From NCBI GenBank assembly GCA_018268995.1, contig JAFDVL010000044.1, positions 1 to 36,510 on the forward strand: a stretch of 36,510 nucleotides of DNA. Reading direction: 5' to 3'. The DNA is from Acidobacteriota bacterium. Lineage in GTDB: Bacteria > Acidobacteriota > Blastocatellia > RBC074. This document shows, piece by piece, positions 24,046 through 35,040 of the stretch. A program made the position numbers and the translations under genes. The notes below the pieces were generated by a model. That model saw nothing but the letters and a program-made list of their open reading frames with translations, had not been told where the DNA came from and did no database searches. Numbering within the stretch: position 1 is the first letter of the stretch; the number at the start of each line of letters is the position of its first letter.

Positions 24046-25200
24046 TCACGGCTTCGGATCAGGCGCGATGTAATGCGTCGTGACCAGATCACCATGATCC
24101 TGATACACCTTTGCATCCACGTCTTTCAAAAAGACGGTAATCAGTTGTAACAACGTCGCTGACCGATGATTCGGCAATCGGGCTGGATGTGGGTAACGCC
24201 CCGAAGCCGAGCGAATAAACAGGCTTTTTTCCGTGATTGGTAATTTACGCACGTTTTCAGCAAACGCTGAAAAGACCTCGTTCTGAAAGAGATACTGCTC
24301 GACGTTTGAGGTGTAAAATGCCGTAACGGTATATCCGTTTTTACGCAAAAAATCGCCCACCGCAATCAGGCCTTTTGTGCCAGCAAAATCCGCCACCACC
24401 GGAATAATTAAGTTTTTGCGATGTAGATTACGGACAAATTCAAAATCCTCAACGGAAGCCAGAAAGTTGCCCTGTTTTCCATTCAAATCCGTACCGGCTA
24501 GAATTTCCTTAAAGGTTGGGAAATTGCCCCGTCCGCCAAAACCGCCCTCCATGCGATAGGAAATTTCCAGCCCCTCATCACGGAAGCTTTTGTAGACATA
24601 TTCCAAGCCTTTTTGATCGGCTTCAGAAAGCGGAAACTGGAATTCCTCCTGAATGGCTTTGCGGATACTGGCAAGGTTTGCGGTGTAAGCTTTTTCGTCT
24701 GCTGCCCCCTGACTGAAATATGCCAGTAAATCGTTCAGCGGCGCATCAGCGGCAAAGGGCTTCTCTTTTGGTAGCGGGCGGCTCAGCAAAAGCGATAAAA
24801 ATTGGGCACGGGTGGGCGAGACGTGAAAGACGGCTTTGTACATCAGATGCTGCAAAATCGCCTGCCGCCGAATATCCAACAGGATCGCAATTTGCGGGCG
24901 CACTTTTGCGATGTAGGTAAAATTCTGTTCCGGCCCGACGCCAATGTATGCGCCGCCGCTGGCCGCAAGTTGTTTGAGCTTTTCGACAATGTGCAGATAA
25001 GGGGTTTCATTTGAAGTGAAATTGTCAGAGCGAAAATACCCGCCATCCTCCGACATCTCGCGACTGAGACGGGAAAATTCAGCGGCAGACAAACTTTCCA
25101 ACGGTTTGGATTGTGCGCCAACCGGTGACGAAGCAGCGCTCCAAACCAACATAAACGCAACGAGCAACGATAAGGACAAAAAGCGCGATTTCAGGATCAT
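24046..25200 (-). CDS. Secreted conserved protein of unknown function
   Basis: The 384-residue product has a signal peptide (MILKSRFLSLSLLVAFMLVW, cut near PVGA-QS) and a good site CTGGAGAAAATCTG before the ATG. The mature part has a methyltransferase-like segment, GGAYIGVGPEQNFTYIAKV then RPQIAILLDIRR. This G-x-G plus acidic strand end resembles the cofactor loop of class I methyltransferases, although the protein is exported. The C-terminal half has FYTSNVEQYLFQN, which could be part of a conserved core. I believe such proteins form a widespread conserved family without a known role. It is a single-gene unit ending in a terminator-like hairpin. An enzymatic function is not established. Confidence 0.78.
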   Translation of the reverse strand: MILKSRFLSLSLLVAFMLVWSAASSPVGAQSKPLESLSAAEFSRLSREMSEDGGYFRSDNFTSNETPYLHIVEKLKQLAASGGAYIGVGPEQNFTYIAKVRPQIAILLDIRRQAILQHLMYKAVFHVSPTRAQFLSLLLSRPLPKEKPFAADAPLNDLLAYFSQGAADEKAYTANLASIRKAIQEEFQFPLSEADQKGLEYVYKSFRDEGLEISYRMEGGFGGRGNFPTFKEILAGTDLNGKQGNFLASVEDFEFVRNLHRKNLIIPVVADFAGTKGLIAVGDFLRKNGYTVTAFYTSNVEQYLFQNEVFSAFAENVRKLPITEKSLFIRSASGRYPHPARLPNHRSATLLQLITVFLKDVDAKVYQDHGDLVTTHYIAPDPKP

Positions 25201-25305
25201 CAGATTTTCTCCAGGTTGAAGATTGAGAGCGACTCATCATGAACGCGCCCCCTCTTAGTTTTCAAGCATCTTTTGTATTTTCTAGCCGCTTGCTGCCTAC
25301 AGAAA

Positions 25306-25446
25306 TGCAGAAGCCCGCACGCAGTAAGGGCGTCACATCCTGCCCTAGTGCTGCCCTTACTGCGTGCGGGCTTCTGCACCCGCAAGACTCTCCCACCATG
25401 GCGGTTGCTGGATGTGACGCCCTTACTAGGTGCGGGCTTCGGCACC
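25306..25446. repeat. Perfect 26-base inverted repeat plus a third mirrored copy
   Basis: Arms 25306-25331 and 25353-25378 are exact reverse complements; the left arm starts TGCAGAAGCCCGCACGCAG. A third copy at about 25410-25446 pairs with the left arm extended through the loop bases GTCACATCC, giving a choice of two partners for the same arm. It lies in the divergent gap 25201-25547 upstream of the sulfatase gene. No gene is seen in this gap. Confidence 0.9.
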
Positions 25447-25478
25447 CTGCTTTTGCGCCTACTTTAAAGACCACATCA

Positions 25479-25506
25479 TTGACGGACACGACATCTGCCC
25501 TGTAAT
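25479..25506 (+). promoter_or_regulatory. Likely sigma-70-type promoter of the sulfatase gene
   Basis: TTGACG (25479-25484) and TGTAAT (25501-25506) are separated by 16 bases; each box differs from the consensus at one position. A start near 25513 would leave a leader of about 35 bases with AAGGAGAGAAA just before the ATG. Confidence 0.45.
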
Positions 25507-25547
25507 CTCTGGCCACTCAAATAAGGTGCAGCTTCTAAGGAGAGAAA

Positions 25548-27089
25548 ATGAAAAATATTCACTCAAGTCATCCACGGTGCTGGTTGTTTGGTTTCACAAG
25601 CCTGCTATTGTTTTTAGTCAGCCCCCCATTTGCGCCAACTTCCATCGCACAAGCTCAAAGAAATAGTGCCCAACCCAGACCCAACATCGTCTACATCATG
25701 ACCGACGATCACGCAGCACATGCCATCAGCGCCTATGGCAGCAAGCTGATCAAAACGCCGCACCTGGATCGGCTGGCAAAAGAGGGAATGAAATTTGAAA
25801 ATGCCTTTGTGACGAATTCGATCTGCACACCAAGCCGCGCCGTAATGCTGACAGGCAAATATTCCCATCTGAACGGTGTCCCCGTCTTCAACCACCTGGA
25901 TACCACGCAACCGCTGCTTTCAAAATATCTGCAACAGGCAGGTTACTACACAGGCGTCATCGGAAAATGGCATCTGGGCGGACAAAACCCTTACACGCCG
26001 GAGCTGGGCAAACCCGCAGGCTTTAATTACTGGAACATCTTGCCGGGACAGGGCGCGTATTTTGATCCGATGATGATCGAAATGGGACAACGGAAAAAAT
26101 TCACTGGCTATGCCACTGACATCATCACTGACCTTTCGATTGACTTCATCAAAAACCGCCCGCAGGACAAGCCGTTTTTCCTGATGTATCACCACAAAGC
26201 CCCGCATCGGAACTGGCAGCCGGACGAAAAACATCGCAGGCAATATGAAAACTATGAACCACCCATTCCGGCCACATTCGATGATGAGTACAAAGGCAAA
26301 TCCGATGCTTCGCGGCAATCTACGATGCACATAGATCAGGATTTAACCGACAACGATTTGAAGATGAAACCACCCGCAAACCTGAGTGGCGCGGCACTGA
26401 AAAAATGGAAGTTTACGCGCTATATGCAGGATTATCTGGCCTGCGTGCAATCCGTGGATGACAACATCGGACGGTTCCTGGACTACCTGGACAAAACAGG
26501 CTTGGCCGCAAACACGATTGTCGTGTACACCTCAGATCAGGGCTTTTTCCTGGGCGAACATAACTTCTTCGACAAGCGATTTATGTACGAAGAATCGTTG
26601 CGCACGCCGTTCATTATTCGCTGGCCGAAACAGATCAAAGCTGGCAGCGTCAGCAAAAGCATAATCCTGAATGTTGATTTCGCGCCGACCTTTTTGGATG
26701 CTGCCGGAGCCAGCATTCCAGCAGATATGCAAGGCCGCAGCATTCTGCCATTGCTGGCAGGCAAAAGGCCGAAGGATTGGCGCACTTCGATGTATTACCG
26801 CTATTACCATCCCGGCCATCACAACGTCGCAGCACATTACGGTGTTCGGACAGACCGCTACAAGCTGATTTACTTCAATAAATTGGATCAGTGGGAATTA
26901 TACGATTTGCAAAAAGATCGCTTGGAAATGCACAACGAATACAGCAACCCAGCCTACAGCAAGATTGTGGCGAACCTGAAAAATGAGTTATCTCGATTGA
27001 AGAAGGAACTCAAAGACGAGGATCAGTTTCAGGATAATTTACCTGCCGATGACGTAGATGGTATGGCCCCACCACCGGGTCGGCGTTGA
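25548..27089 (+). CDS. Secreted sulfatase (formylglycine-dependent)
   Basis: The 513-residue enzyme of the alkaline-phosphatase superfamily cleaves sulfate esters outside the cytoplasm. It has a signal peptide (hydrophobic core about 13-27, then IAQA-QR). MTDDHAAHAISAYGS gives the metal-binding Asp53/Asp54. The activation motif is CTPSR with Cys93, which must be converted to formylglycine; the converting enzyme is not in this window. GVIGKWHLGG and YTSDQGFFLGEHNFFDKR are typical later motifs, and LYDLQKDRLEMHNEYSNP is the usual C-terminal signature. AAGGAGAGAAA precedes the ATG. It probably acts on sulfated polysaccharides. The glycosidase-like gene 60 bases downstream on the same strand may be co-transcribed. 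Confidence 0.94.
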   Translation: MKNIHSSHPRCWLFGFTSLLLFLVSPPFAPTSIAQAQRNSAQPRPNIVYIMTDDHAAHAISAYGSKLIKTPHLDRLAKEGMKFENAFVTNSICTPSRAVMLTGKYSHLNGVPVFNHLDTTQPLLSKYLQQAGYYTGVIGKWHLGGQNPYTPELGKPAGFNYWNILPGQGAYFDPMMIEMGQRKKFTGYATDIITDLSIDFIKNRPQDKPFFLMYHHKAPHRNWQPDEKHRRQYENYEPPIPATFDDEYKGKSDASRQSTMHIDQDLTDNDLKMKPPANLSGAALKKWKFTRYMQDYLACVQSVDDNIGRFLDYLDKTGLAANTIVVYTSDQGFFLGEHNFFDKRFMYEESLRTPFIIRWPKQIKAGSVSKSIILNVDFAPTFLDAAGASIPADMQGRSILPLLAGKRPKDWRTSMYYRYYHPGHHNVAAHYGVRTDRYKLIYFNKLDQWELYDLQKDRLEMHNEYSNPAYSKIVANLKNELSRLKKELKDEDQFQDNLPADDVDGMAPPPGRR

Positions 27090-27149
27090 TGCCATCTCGC
27101 CAAGATGCCTCACAGGAGTGTAAACGCAGGCAACTCAAAATAGAAAATT

Positions 27150-29732
<2,583 letters not shown>

Positions 29733-29834
29733 TGCTGCCTTCAGCCATTCAATAAAAAATCATCCCGCTTGAGCCGCTCGCCCCATCATTTCCGCGTTAA
29801 CAGGTGAAAGAAAAATTCCCTGGAGGACACGGCT

Positions 29835-30608
29835 ATGAATTCACTTTCTACATCGAACCCACAAATCTTCAAAGGTCGCCGCAGCACCAGAATGCTTTTT
29901 GCTGTCTTTGGTGTGCCGCTCTGCCTGCTTACATTGACCTTCCTGCTCTTGCCGTTGGACGATTGGATGTCGCGGATTTTCGCGTTTCTGTTTCTGGTGC
30001 TGCCCTGTGGCGGGTTTGGGCTGTATTTTCTGCGCGCCTGGTGGATGCTGCGACAAGCACGCGTGGTCGTGAGCGAAACAGGGATTGAATTAAATATTCC
30101 AATCTTCAAAGCAGGATGGTTCTTTCGCGGCGAACCAGTGCAATTGCGGTGGGAGGAAGTTTGCAGCCTGGATCACGAACGTTATGCGTTGATGCAGGGC
30201 GGCAAACCGATTGACGAATATTGCATTCACAGTGCGCGCGGCAGATTTGTGTTAACGAAAGACGTTTGCGCGAAGGTAGAGGAAGTCGTTCAGTTGATGA
30301 TGGCACGAAAAGGATGGGGCCGCACCGTCGAATACACTCCCACGCAGCCACAACCGGAAAAGGTTTCACCCGAACAAGAGGAAGTGCAACTCAAGAAAAA
30401 AGCTGTTGCGGCGTTTGTAATTCTGCTTGGACTGATGACGGGAATCTTTTTGATTGTTCTCGCAAACACTACGTTGATGCGAAAAATTGAGGCGGCGATG
30501 GCAATCATCGGGCATCTCTACAATCTGCTTTTTATGATTACGACCGTGGCCAGCATCTTCGGGCTTTGGTGGAAAGCACGACGCGAGCGACTTGGACTGC
30601 GGAAATAG
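29835..30608 (+). CDS. Membrane protein of unknown function, four predicted membrane segments
   Basis: The 257-residue product has two membrane segments near residues 20-42 and 45-70. A soluble domain of about 110 residues follows (VVVSETGIELNIPIF, then PVQLRWEEVCSLDHERYALM), with strands resembling the PH-like domains found in many small bacterial membrane proteins. Two more membrane segments lie at about 190-210 and 220-245, and the tail ends RRERLGLRK. Membrane topology places the central domain in the cytoplasm if the charged ends are inside. TGGAGGACACGGCT precedes the ATG. It is the last plus-strand gene before a convergent pair. No enzymatic motif is visible and I do not assign a role. 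Confidence 0.78.
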   Translation: MNSLSTSNPQIFKGRRSTRMLFAVFGVPLCLLTLTFLLLPLDDWMSRIFAFLFLVLPCGGFGLYFLRAWWMLRQARVVVSETGIELNIPIFKAGWFFRGEPVQLRWEEVCSLDHERYALMQGGKPIDEYCIHSARGRFVLTKDVCAKVEEVVQLMMARKGWGRTVEYTPTQPQPEKVSPEQEEVQLKKKAVAAFVILLGLMTGIFLIVLANTTLMRKIEAAMAIIGHLYNLLFMITTVASIFGLWWKARRERLGLRK

Positions 30609-30617
30609 GCCATTTTA

Positions 30618-30710
30618 TTTCACCGCAAAGGGACAAAGTAGCAAAGGAACAAAGAATGCTAATGGAAAATCGTTCTTTGCGTCCTTGCTGCTTTGTCCCT
30701 TTGCGGTAAA
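30618..30710. terminator. Long inverted repeat between convergent genes, probable two-way terminator
   Basis: Arms 30618-30656 and 30673-30710 pair with a few mismatches and one single-base length difference. The left arm reads TTTCACCGCAAAGGGACAAAG at its start. It sits 10 bases after the membrane protein stop and 22 bases before the stop codon of the convergent phosphoesterase gene, the right place for a bidirectional terminator. In composition (purine arm, pyrimidine arm) it resembles the element at 4558-4652. Confidence 0.7.
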
Positions 30711-30731
30711 TTCTCCGCACCACGGCACCCT

Positions 30732-33365
30732 CTATTTGCGAGGAGCGTTTTTTTGCATCTTCCGTTGCTCGCGTTCGCGGCGTTCTTCGCGCTCCTCTTC
30801 TTCGTCATCATCGTCTTCGATTACGCGCACAAAGGCGCTGCGCACGGGCGCGGGCATCTGGGAGTTTGCGCCTTTGACGGATTGCCAGATGACTTCGTTG
30901 AATTCGATGTCAGGCAAGGTGTCCTCTTTGCTGAAATCCCATCGGGCCGATTTTTGTGCGCCGGGAGCGTTAGGGGCATTGATTTCATTGAGGTCAACAC
31001 GCGCCGGGCGATGAGCATAAGTCGTCAAATCGGCCTGATTCGTGAACGCATTGAACATCGGAATCGCTGCGGCATCGTATTGGCTCATCGGCGGCAAGCC
31101 TAAAATCAATTCCATTGTGCGCAGCATGCTGGAACCTGTGTACATCGTCGAATCAACGTATTTACGTTTCGTGTACGGACTGACAATAAACGCGGTGGAG
31201 CGATGCGCGTCTACGTGATCGGGACCATTTTGGGCATCGTCTTCGATAATGAAAATTGCCGTATTTGCCCAGTATTTGCTCTTGGTGACGGCTTCAACTA
31301 GTCGTCCGACGGCAAGGTCATTGTCGGCAACGTGCGCGCGTGGCGTTTTCTTGCCGGGTGTAGTGCCTTCGGTGTGATTGTTGCCGAGGCGCACAATTTG
31401 AAATTGCGGCAACCGCCCGTTTTGTTCGTAGGTGCGAAATTCTTCAAGCCAGCGATCTACGCGGGTGTTGTCAGTGATGGATAAGTTGTACGACGGATAG
31501 GTTGGACTGAATTGACCGATTAAGGCTTCTTCGTTTGTGTAATTTTCGCGTTGTGCTTTCAGCGCCTCCGCCGTCGCTTCCCCGCCCCCGCCCCCGCCAA
31601 TTTTGACATCCCGCACCCCGATAAATTCGCCGTAGCTGCGATAGCTGACGCCTGCGGCTTTGCAATAATCCCAAATATAGCCTTTCGTTGGACGGGAAAT
31701 TCGCTTGCTGCCTTCGTAATCATAGGTACGCCCACGGCTGGAATAATTTGTCGGCCAGGTTTTTTCGACATAATCCGTCGCATACGCCGCCATTGACCAG
31801 TTGTGGCCATCGGCAGAGACTTCAGAATCCACGTAGAAATTATCAAGCAACACAAACTCGCGCGCGAGGGCGTGTTGATTGGGCGTCACCTCTTCTGGGA
31901 ACAAACACAGATTCGGATCGCCATTGCCTTCGGGCAGATCGCCCAGAACCTGATCGTAGGTGCGATTTTCCTTCACGATATAAATCACATGCTTGATCGG
32001 AGAAGAATCGCCCACTTTGGTCGGGATCGCAGTGCCGGTTTTCGGCGCGCGGGCAAGTTGCAGCAACTCGTCCGTGTAAGGCGAATTCGCGTAGGTTTGT
32101 TTGGTAAGTTGTGCCAGTTTCGCATTGTTGGGCAAATCAATCACAGACACTGTGCCCTTGAGCAAACTGCCGATGTATTGCACGTCTTTATTATCGGCAC
32201 GCGACTGTCCCGGCTTGGGCTGCGGCCCTTTCGGATTCGCAGCAGATGTCATGCCCTTGCCGTTGGCGACAAGAATCTGCTTTCCGTTCTTGCTGGCACG
32301 CACTGAGGTCGGATACCAGCCTGTTGGGATAAACCCTTTCACTTTGCTGTCACGCCGTTTGCTGACGTCCACGATTGCAATGTTGTTGTTGTCTGCATTC
32401 GCAATGTACAGCGTCTTTTCGTTCGGCGACAAGGCTACGGCATTTGGTGTGCTGCCAATCGGTGATTTGGGATGCAATGCGGTGTTGATGGCTTCAATCT
32501 CTTTCATCTGCACGGTGTCAATCACAGATACCGTATTGCTGTTAGCGTTTGCCACGTACAGAAGCTTTCCATTGCGCGTAAGTTCTAAATCATTAGGATG
32601 ATCGCCAGTTTGAATATTGCCTACAACCTGATTTGTCGCGGGATCAATCACGGCAATGCTGCGCGTTCCCCAGTTGCTTACATACACGCGCTTGCCATCT
32701 TTGGAGATGGTGCAATCGTAGGGATAATCGCCGACGTTGATTTTGGTGATGACCTGATTATTGCTCAGATCAACAACGGCAACTTTGTTCGTCAGATTTT
32801 CAGCAACATACAATCGCTTGCCATCCGGGGATGCAGCAATCCCTGCCGGAAAAGCAAACTCGCCTTTGCCTGCGGTGCGAGCACGGTTGCGTGCGGCATT
32901 ATCGAGCGCGTGATATTCCTTGCTTCCCAGAAGAATCTTGCCCGCTTCTGTGGCCTTGCCATTGTCGAACGTAAAGATCAGCACTTCGTTATCATCTCCA
33001 CCTGAAACAAAAAAACGCTTGTTATCAGGGGAAAAAGCCAATCCCAGCCAGGATTTCTTCACCGTGATCTTTTGGATGGTTTGCTGTGACTGAACATCAA
33101 TAATGTCCACTTCCTGCTCGCCGTTGCCATTGGTCGTGACCAGCAAAAAACGCCCGTCTTTGCTCAGTTCCATGTTCATTGGCAAATCGCTGACGGGAAT
33201 CTGCTTGCCTTCCGGCGTCAACATCCAGCCATTTGGTAACAACATCGAACCAGCTTTTTGACCGGGCAAGGTTCGCTCCGGTTGCGCCTTGGCTTGTTGG
33301 GCGTAAGTGGGAAAAGTAAGCGTGAGGGTGAGTAGAAAAGCGATCCGTGATTTGCCATGCCGCAT
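30732..33365 (-). CDS. Secreted YncE-like beta-propeller fused to a phosphoesterase (phospholipase C-like) domain
   Basis: The 877-residue protein starts at ATG 33365 (MRHGKSRIAFLLTLTLTF, signal peptide) after TTTAGGAGATCTGATC; a longer frame from 33440 lacks a site. Residues about 45-430 form a seven-bladed-type propeller of YncE/lactonase repeats (SPDNKRFFVSGG, SPDGKRLYVAEN, SKDGKRVYVSNW, SPNEKTLYIANAD). A phosphoesterase domain of the phospholipase C/acid phosphatase family starts near 457: IKHVIYIVKENRTYDQVLGD, then NFYVDSEVSADGH, IIEDDAQNGPDHVDAHR and SMLRTMELILGL. These hold the Glu, Asp and His metal ligands. The C-terminus is a strongly charged tail (EDDDDEEEEREERREREQR). It probably acts outside the cytoplasm on phospholipid or another phosphoester. 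The propeller may bind substrate or the cell surface. Confidence 0.88.
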   Translation of the reverse strand: MRHGKSRIAFLLTLTLTFPTYAQQAKAQPERTLPGQKAGSMLLPNGWMLTPEGKQIPVSDLPMNMELSKDGRFLLVTTNGNGEQEVDIIDVQSQQTIQKITVKKSWLGLAFSPDNKRFFVSGGDDNEVLIFTFDNGKATEAGKILLGSKEYHALDNAARNRARTAGKGEFAFPAGIAASPDGKRLYVAENLTNKVAVVDLSNNQVITKINVGDYPYDCTISKDGKRVYVSNWGTRSIAVIDPATNQVVGNIQTGDHPNDLELTRNGKLLYVANANSNTVSVIDTVQMKEIEAINTALHPKSPIGSTPNAVALSPNEKTLYIANADNNNIAIVDVSKRRDSKVKGFIPTGWYPTSVRASKNGKQILVANGKGMTSAANPKGPQPKPGQSRADNKDVQYIGSLLKGTVSVIDLPNNAKLAQLTKQTYANSPYTDELLQLARAPKTGTAIPTKVGDSSPIKHVIYIVKENRTYDQVLGDLPEGNGDPNLCLFPEEVTPNQHALAREFVLLDNFYVDSEVSADGHNWSMAAYATDYVEKTWPTNYSSRGRTYDYEGSKRISRPTKGYIWDYCKAAGVSYRSYGEFIGVRDVKIGGGGGGEATAEALKAQRENYTNEEALIGQFSPTYPSYNLSITDNTRVDRWLEEFRTYEQNGRLPQFQIVRLGNNHTEGTTPGKKTPRAHVADNDLAVGRLVEAVTKSKYWANTAIFIIEDDAQNGPDHVDAHRSTAFIVSPYTKRKYVDSTMYTGSSMLRTMELILGLPPMSQYDAAAIPMFNAFTNQADLTTYAHRPARVDLNEINAPNAPGAQKSARWDFSKEDTLPDIEFNEVIWQSVKGANSQMPAPVRSAFVRVIEDDDDEEEEREERREREQRKMQKNAPRK

Positions 33366-33472
33366 GATCAGATCTCCTAAAGTTTTTGGTTGTATTGCGA
33401 GTGCGGGAATATACCATTCGCGCAAGAAAGAATACAGCAAGCAGCCACGAAGCGTTTAAGGCTTCATTCAAA

Positions 33473-33650
33473 GTCGCCAACGGCGACCAAGAAAATAGCG
33501 TAGGGTAAAGCGAACTGTTGTGAGCGCCACCCTACGAACCTACGCATCAACCGTTCCGACGCTGAAGGCGTCGTACCTTGCCAGCGGGCAGGTTCGTCAC
33601 CTTCGGCGACGGGAATTCTTTCTGGCTGCAACGTAGCGATGCTCGCTACG
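33473..33650. repeat. Series of short hairpins in the gap 33366-33782
   Basis: Hairpins include GTCGCC/GGCGAC (33473-33487), CGTAGGGT/ACCCTACG (about 33499-33536), GACGC/GCGTC (about 33558-33572) and CGTAGCGA-TGC-TCGCTACG (33632-33650, perfect 8 bp). Stems repeat the words GTCG, GCGTCG and CGTAG. No gene is seen here. It resembles the cluster at 18161-18400 in style but not in sequence. Confidence 0.75.
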
Positions 33651-33709
33651 CTATACTATTTGTCATCTTCGATGACCAGAAAAACCTACTTTGAATAAGC
33701 TTTGGCCAA

Positions 33710-33767
33710 GCGTTTGGAGTGCGGTAAGTTCTTACCGCTTTGTTTGATTGACAGGCACTCCAAACGC
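33710..33767 (-). terminator. Two-level hairpin after the phosphodiesterase gene
   Basis: GCGTTTGGAGTGC (33710-33722) pairs exactly with 33755-33767, and an inner stem GCGGTAA/TTACCGC (33721-33738) lies inside. It ends 16 bases beyond the stop codon of the minus-strand phosphodiesterase, a position suited to a terminator or mRNA 3'-end stabiliser. A T-run is absent, so it may belong with the structural repeats. Confidence 0.5.
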
Positions 33768-33782
33768 CTCGCGTAAATAATG

Positions 33783-34679
33783 CTAGCGGGGGAATTGATC
33801 CGGATTATCGGTAAAAAGGGCGTCCACGCCCAGGGTGTTCAAATAGTAGTTCATCTCCTCGCGAACGCTTGAAAAGCGACTAGAGATTTTTGTGGTGGAA
33901 GTGTACGGCGTCACGCTCAGCCCTGTATCGTGCGCCAGTTTGACCAGTTCCGGTTTGCCATCCAACAACGTCTTGGCGGGGCCGATGCCAATCGCAAAGG
34001 CACGCGCTTTTTGCAATCCTTCGGGTGTCAGCCAATTTTTCTGCGATGGACTAATTAAAAAAACCAGCGGTAAGGTTGTTTTCAGCTCAGACTTCATTTT
34101 GCGCAGTGATTCCGGGCTGAAGGATTGGATGATGACCGGTGTCTTTTTGTCTGGCAGTTTATTTTTCTTGAGCTGTGCCAAAACAAGCCGTTCCATATCG
34201 AAGCCGCGACTGCCATACACTTCCGGCCCTTTGGTTTCAGGATACAGCCCGGCTTTGCCACGGACGAGATCAATGGCTTCCTGCCAGGTGGGGATACGCG
34301 CGCCCGTAAACTTTGCCTCAAACCACGAACCTGCATCCAGCTGTTTGATTTCAGCCAGGGTGAAATCCGACACGTTCCAATGCTTGACGTTGTTTTCCAT
34401 TTTGAATCGGTCGGGAAAAACCTCTTCGACATTGGTCGTTCGCTCCAACGTCAAATCGTGCAGGCAAACCAGCACGCCGTCTTTTGTGATCTGCAAATCC
34501 TGCTCGACGAAATCTGCGCCTTGTGTGAGCGCCAAGCGATAGGCTTCCAACGTGTGCTCTGGGGCATAGGCTGAAGCACCGCGATGTGCGATCAATGTTT
34601 TCTTTTTGTATTGTGCGGCGACTGCCGTAAACAAACCCAGTGCCAGCAGGAAAGCGAAAGAGATGCGAGCGATTTTCAT
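33783..34679 (-). CDS. Secreted glycerophosphodiester phosphodiesterase
   Basis: The 298-residue enzyme has a signal peptide (MKIARISFAFLLALGLFTAVAA-QY) and the GDPD TIM barrel. The conserved start LIAHRGASAYAPEHTLEAY supplies His32 and Arg33, VEQDLQITKDGVLVCLHD supplies Glu59, Asp61 and His74, and DNPDQFP closes the barrel as in GlpQ/UgpQ. It splits glycerophosphodiesters to glycerol-3-phosphate and an alcohol, probably in the periplasm. With the phosphoesterase at 30732 it could salvage phospholipid head groups. No clear ribosome binding site is visible. A TTGCAA-16-TATGCT pair at 34713-34686 on the minus strand would give an almost leaderless transcript, which remains speculative. Confidence 0.93.
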   Translation of the reverse strand: MKIARISFAFLLALGLFTAVAAQYKKKTLIAHRGASAYAPEHTLEAYRLALTQGADFVEQDLQITKDGVLVCLHDLTLERTTNVEEVFPDRFKMENNVKHWNVSDFTLAEIKQLDAGSWFEAKFTGARIPTWQEAIDLVRGKAGLYPETKGPEVYGSRGFDMERLVLAQLKKNKLPDKKTPVIIQSFSPESLRKMKSELKTTLPLVFLISPSQKNWLTPEGLQKARAFAIGIGPAKTLLDGKPELVKLAHDTGLSVTPYTSTTKISSRFSSVREEMNYYLNTLGVDALFTDNPDQFPR

Positions 34680-35040
34680 GCCGTCAGCATATCAGCCTGA
34701 AAATAGGTTGCAAGAGGTCGCAGTATTTGTCTGCTTAAATTTGCAAAGAGTTAAAATTGACCTGACTCTCCGATAACATCAACCGTTTATCCTTGGCTCG
34801 TTCTTGTGAAAAGCGAATCGAAATAATAGCCGCGTTTCACAGGCTGCGCCCGGTGGCCTTTGTGGCTTTGGTCATTCGTCTGGGTCGCTCATTCATTGTA
34901 TTAGCACATCATTACCCAGGGGGAATGGGGGATTGGGTACAAGAAATGAGTCAACACCAATCAGCTTGGGGGAGTCTGAAGGTTGTGGCCCGACAAAGAC
35001 AAGTCACAAAGGCCGAGCGCAGAAATTCTTATTCTGCACG
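34680..35040. other. Intergenic region with no recognisable gene
   Basis: No protein, RNA gene, strong palindrome or promoter is convincing here apart from the weak promoter-like pair at 34686-34713. An 83-codon open frame on the plus strand has no ribosome binding site and an unlikely composition. The lack of a long palindrome is itself unusual for this window. Confidence 0.5.

Noticed and set aside
23839..24150. 103-codon plus-strand open frame
   Set aside because: It overlaps the consensus promoter, the terminator and the end of a well-supported minus-strand gene.
25200..25516. Several open frames on both strands between the unknown secreted protein and the sulfatase
   Set aside because: All are mirrored translations of the perfect inverted repeats.
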